From Baylisascaris procyonis (Eukaryota; Nematoda; Chromadorea; Rhabditida; Ascarididae), in contig JAZARR010000175.1 of NCBI GenBank assembly GCA_037389465.1, positions 1,364,001-1,428,000 of the forward strand: a DNA stretch of 64,000 nucleotides. The letters run 5' to 3'. Below the pieces are notes generated by a model. It ran no database searches and was not told the DNA's origin. It saw only the letters and a program-made list of their open reading frames with translations. Position 1 is the stretch's first letter. Each line of letters starts with the position of its first letter. Positions 61,097-64,000 of the stretch are shown here, one piece after another. The translations under genes and the position numbers were made by a program.

Positions 61097-64000
61097 ATTT
61101 GTTTTAAGAGACCTCATTGCATCGGCTCCACATAGCACTTGGTAAGCCCCAAGAGAAGCGTAACCAACCCTTATATCCCCCACCCAGTCATTTACGCCAT
61201 TTGACACAGCATTACATTAGTTAAATTCGAAATGTCATTCCGTAGCGTATGAATGGAAGCATAGATAAATTTCACGTTTATTTAAACACGAAAATGAAGT
61301 GGTGGTAGATATTTGCAAACAACAACCATCACATAGAAAAAAAATTAATGGGGCGATGACGTTAAAGAAGGGAAAGCACAAATGAGCGGGCAGCTTCGTA
61401 TAACACATTGGAAATAATATCGTTAATTAAGATTAGAAGTGTTATCATCAAATGTGCTAAACGACCCATTCAAAATCTTTCAATTCATTGTTCTTTCGAA
61501 CAACTAAATGTCAATAAGTGGACTCGAGAACGATACTTTCAACGAAACACTTGATATCACCAATACGAACAGATGGCCACTCTTAAACTACTTCCATGAT
61601 TGGATGCTCGAATTCGAGTAATAGAATACTAGTCTTTGAAGAATAAAAATAAGAGCGCAACCGAATTGTATTTGCAGCCAGAAAATTCCTTTAAATTTTC
61701 CGTTTTCATTCTCTACAAGTATCCAGAAATTATAAAAGTAATATTTTTGAAAGACTTCTAGCAATAAGTGAAAATAAATTTCCGACAATATGGGGCGCTC
61801 ATGTCGTCTTTTTTTCTTCACCTCTGTGTGTGTTCGGAGACAACATAAAGAACAAGCAACGGAGAAATAACACCTAGATATATATGTAACCATCAAATAA
61901 AGCAATAATTATGTTAGTTGAGGATTCTGGCAACCTCACATATAAATTGTGCCTCTAGAGCCACACATCGACAACACAAGGAGACTCTCGAACGTAACAA
62001 ACAGATGAGCATGTCCCACGGCGAGACAACGGCTGGCAGCAACAAATCGCAATGCTCCTAACATAATAACCAAAACATCTTCCCTTCACAACTCAACGCC
62101 GCCTTTTTGAAGTAATTGATAACGGGCCCTACGACAAAATGTCATCCAAAGTGTGCTTCATATCAAAAATTCTTAAGTAGTACAAATTGGATGGCCATTA
62201 AACGATAAGAAATCGCAAGGAAAACACTTTTAATACTCGAAATGAATGAAAAACGAGCTACTGGGTAACATAAAGTACCGATTATTCGTATACTTCGCTA
62301 TAAAGAACCTTTCCGAAGTGAATTATTTGTGTGTTCCGATAAAGTTGCAACGGCATTTACCGTTATAACGATTACTTGCTAGCGTTATAACGACAATCTC
62401 TAAAACAATCGTGCATAAATAAACAACGATTGATAAATGATAATGCCGAGCAATCATTAGAATTGTGCGAAAATAATAGGATCTTACTGATTAATTCAAC
62501 AGTTCTCAATGAAGTGTTCAAAAATTACGAGAGAGCAAATGAGAGGAAAGAAAATCAGACTTGAAAGAACTGTGTCAAATAAACCTCACAACAATGAACG
62601 TGATGGTCCCCCATATAATGGAATATAAATAGCGATTAGCACCAATCCAACTGTTCACTGGTTGTATAGATCTTTTCTAATATAAAACAAAAATAGAAAA
62701 AATATGCTTAACGGGTTTATGCAATAATCCTCCATCCCGGCCTTTATTAACACCACTTCTAATTTGAAGATTAGAAGCGGCATCTTGAATTTGCTGTCTT
62801 GCAACCATCTAAAACCCTCTATGGTCCTATTTCATCCTAGATCCCCTTAGCACCATTTTTATTTTTGAGGATATGTATATACTCAAATAATTTAAAAGAA
62901 CATTTTGAGCTTGATATTCTTCAGAAGCTGCTGATCAAGCATATCTGCAACACTGTGATAATATCGTATCCATATATTCACGGCAGACACTCAAACAATT
63001 ATAAAGCCACATTTTTTGCGTATTACGCAAATATAATTAAACAAAACGAAACGAATTACCGATGATAGGCAAAAAACAATTACGCAAAAGCAAAAGAGAT
63101 AAAAACAAAGACGGCAAAAGAACAACGAAGTGAACGGAATTCGGTGAGTACAGAGATCTTTGCGTATTCATCGTGATCTATGTTCTATCGAATTTATATA
63201 ATCCAACGTTAGAAAGGTCAAAACCATATTGGACCGAAGGGTCGGGCCACTGAATCTACCCAAACTTAAAACAAGAAGCTGACATTTCGAGCGATACGAA
63301 CGCTTTTCGCTCGAAATGTCAGCTTGACCTCCAAATGTGACCAAACTTACCGGCCATAAGTGAATGTAATCTGCATGTCAAAGCGTACGCGTTCTCCTTG
63401 TAAACGCTAGCAGATCACGATCAATACGTACCGCATGAGCACATATACGATGGCAATGCCTCTATATGAGCAAGTGCAAACACCTCAAAACATCATTTAG
63501 CACGTCAATACAGACCACTCCGCAACGCTTATCCCATTTCAGTTAAGCCTTTAAATCCTTAAGTCAAAAATACATCCTTCCCATCACAGTTGCACAGAAA
63601 GTAAAAAGATGGTACTATCGCAAAGGTAGCAAAAGTTTAATTTCTTCTTAAGCATCCGCACCACACGACCAGCAACTTTACCAACAAAGCTTACCAATAA
63701 CATCGTTCAACTCTCAAGTGGTCATATCCTCCATGCTTATAGACGACGACGAACAGGCTCATTATTTTGAGGTGCTTTTGCCTCCCAACATATTCGTGAA
63801 GAACCCCCAAAAACGTGAGCGCTTTGCCGGTGGTCCTGGTTGTGAATTTCTCTCTTGTGCTTCGACAAGTTTTCGCTTCTGGGTTGACGCCAATACATGT
63901 GAATCCGCAGAACCAACATCCTCAGCTGAATTACAAAAAAGAGAATCTCCAGGCAGACAAGCCGAATCAAATATAATATTACTAAAGAGGCTGATACTAC
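61097..64000. other. Right-end intergenic region
   Basis: No gene I can support. It holds the perfect hairpin at 63276-63325. A minus-strand frame at 63737-63970 is open but shows no recognisable domain. Confidence 0.55.
63276..63325. repeat. Perfect 19-bp inverted repeat with 12-base loop
   Basis: Left arm AAGCTGACATTTCGAGCGA (63276-63294), exact complement at 63307-63325, loop TACGAACGCTTT. GC content of the stem is higher than its surroundings. It resembles the short palindromic units that recur in many invertebrate genomes next to retroelements; that parallel is from memory and is an inference. Confidence 0.85.

Noticed and set aside
63276..63325. Hammerhead ribozyme at the hairpin
   Set aside because: A GAAA follows the second stem half but the CUGANGA core box is missing.
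1..64000. CRISPR array, prophage or bacterial operon
   Set aside because: No regularly spaced identical repeats; all identified genes are spliced eukaryotic genes.

Overview
The window looks like nuclear DNA of a nematode, most likely a chromadorean. It is AT-rich and intron-rich, with no operons of bacterial type. Most 3' splice sites are short TTTCAG-like acceptors, and the encoded proteins match nematode families closely (for example the [10 protein letters not shown] start of the PPM-2 type phosphatase). Introns of about 0.25-1.8 kb are longer than typical for Caenorhabditis. The species cannot be named from the sequence alone.

Four complete protein genes could be assembled exon by exon, with every reading phase matching across every junction. 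They are: 40S ribosomal protein SA (minus, 13605-17891, 5 exons, 299 aa); mitochondrial 3-hydroxyisobutyryl-CoA hydrolase (plus, 21388-27133, 9 exons, 375 aa) with a tRNA-Ser(CGA) gene inside intron 2; a PPM-2-like PP2C phosphatase with an N-myristoylation signal (minus, 34802-41494, 7 exons, 386 aa); and a TMEM165/GDT1 family Golgi cation transporter (plus, 54246-58027, 6 exons, 313 aa). A fifth gene, not recognised, enters from the left edge (minus, 206-1682, three phase-matched exons, with a possible further exon at 6513-6746).

Between these genes lie isolated exon-like segments that I could not join into models (9733-9812, 31515-31675, 45255-45473, 51443-51658, 52949-53024) and a GC-richer 133-codon ORF at 60695-61096 with a duplicated 13-residue unit and a hydrophobic tail. 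The rest is intergenic or intronic low-complexity DNA: three long (TA)n tracts, poly-C/poly-G runs, A/T-rich minisatellites, a G-rich GAGGT repeat and a few inverted repeats.

The genes are functionally unrelated (translation, valine catabolism, signalling, Golgi ion balance), so gene order carries no pathway message. The most interesting points are: four introns that end in AAG instead of CAG/TAG, three of them fixed by conserved protein motifs; the nested tRNA with a degenerate partial copy next to it; AG acceptors just upstream of start codons that suggest trans-splicing; an in-frame stop inside a splice donor that would yield a half-length transporter if the intron is kept; and a perfect 19-bp hairpin near the right end. 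I saw no clearly new biological system.
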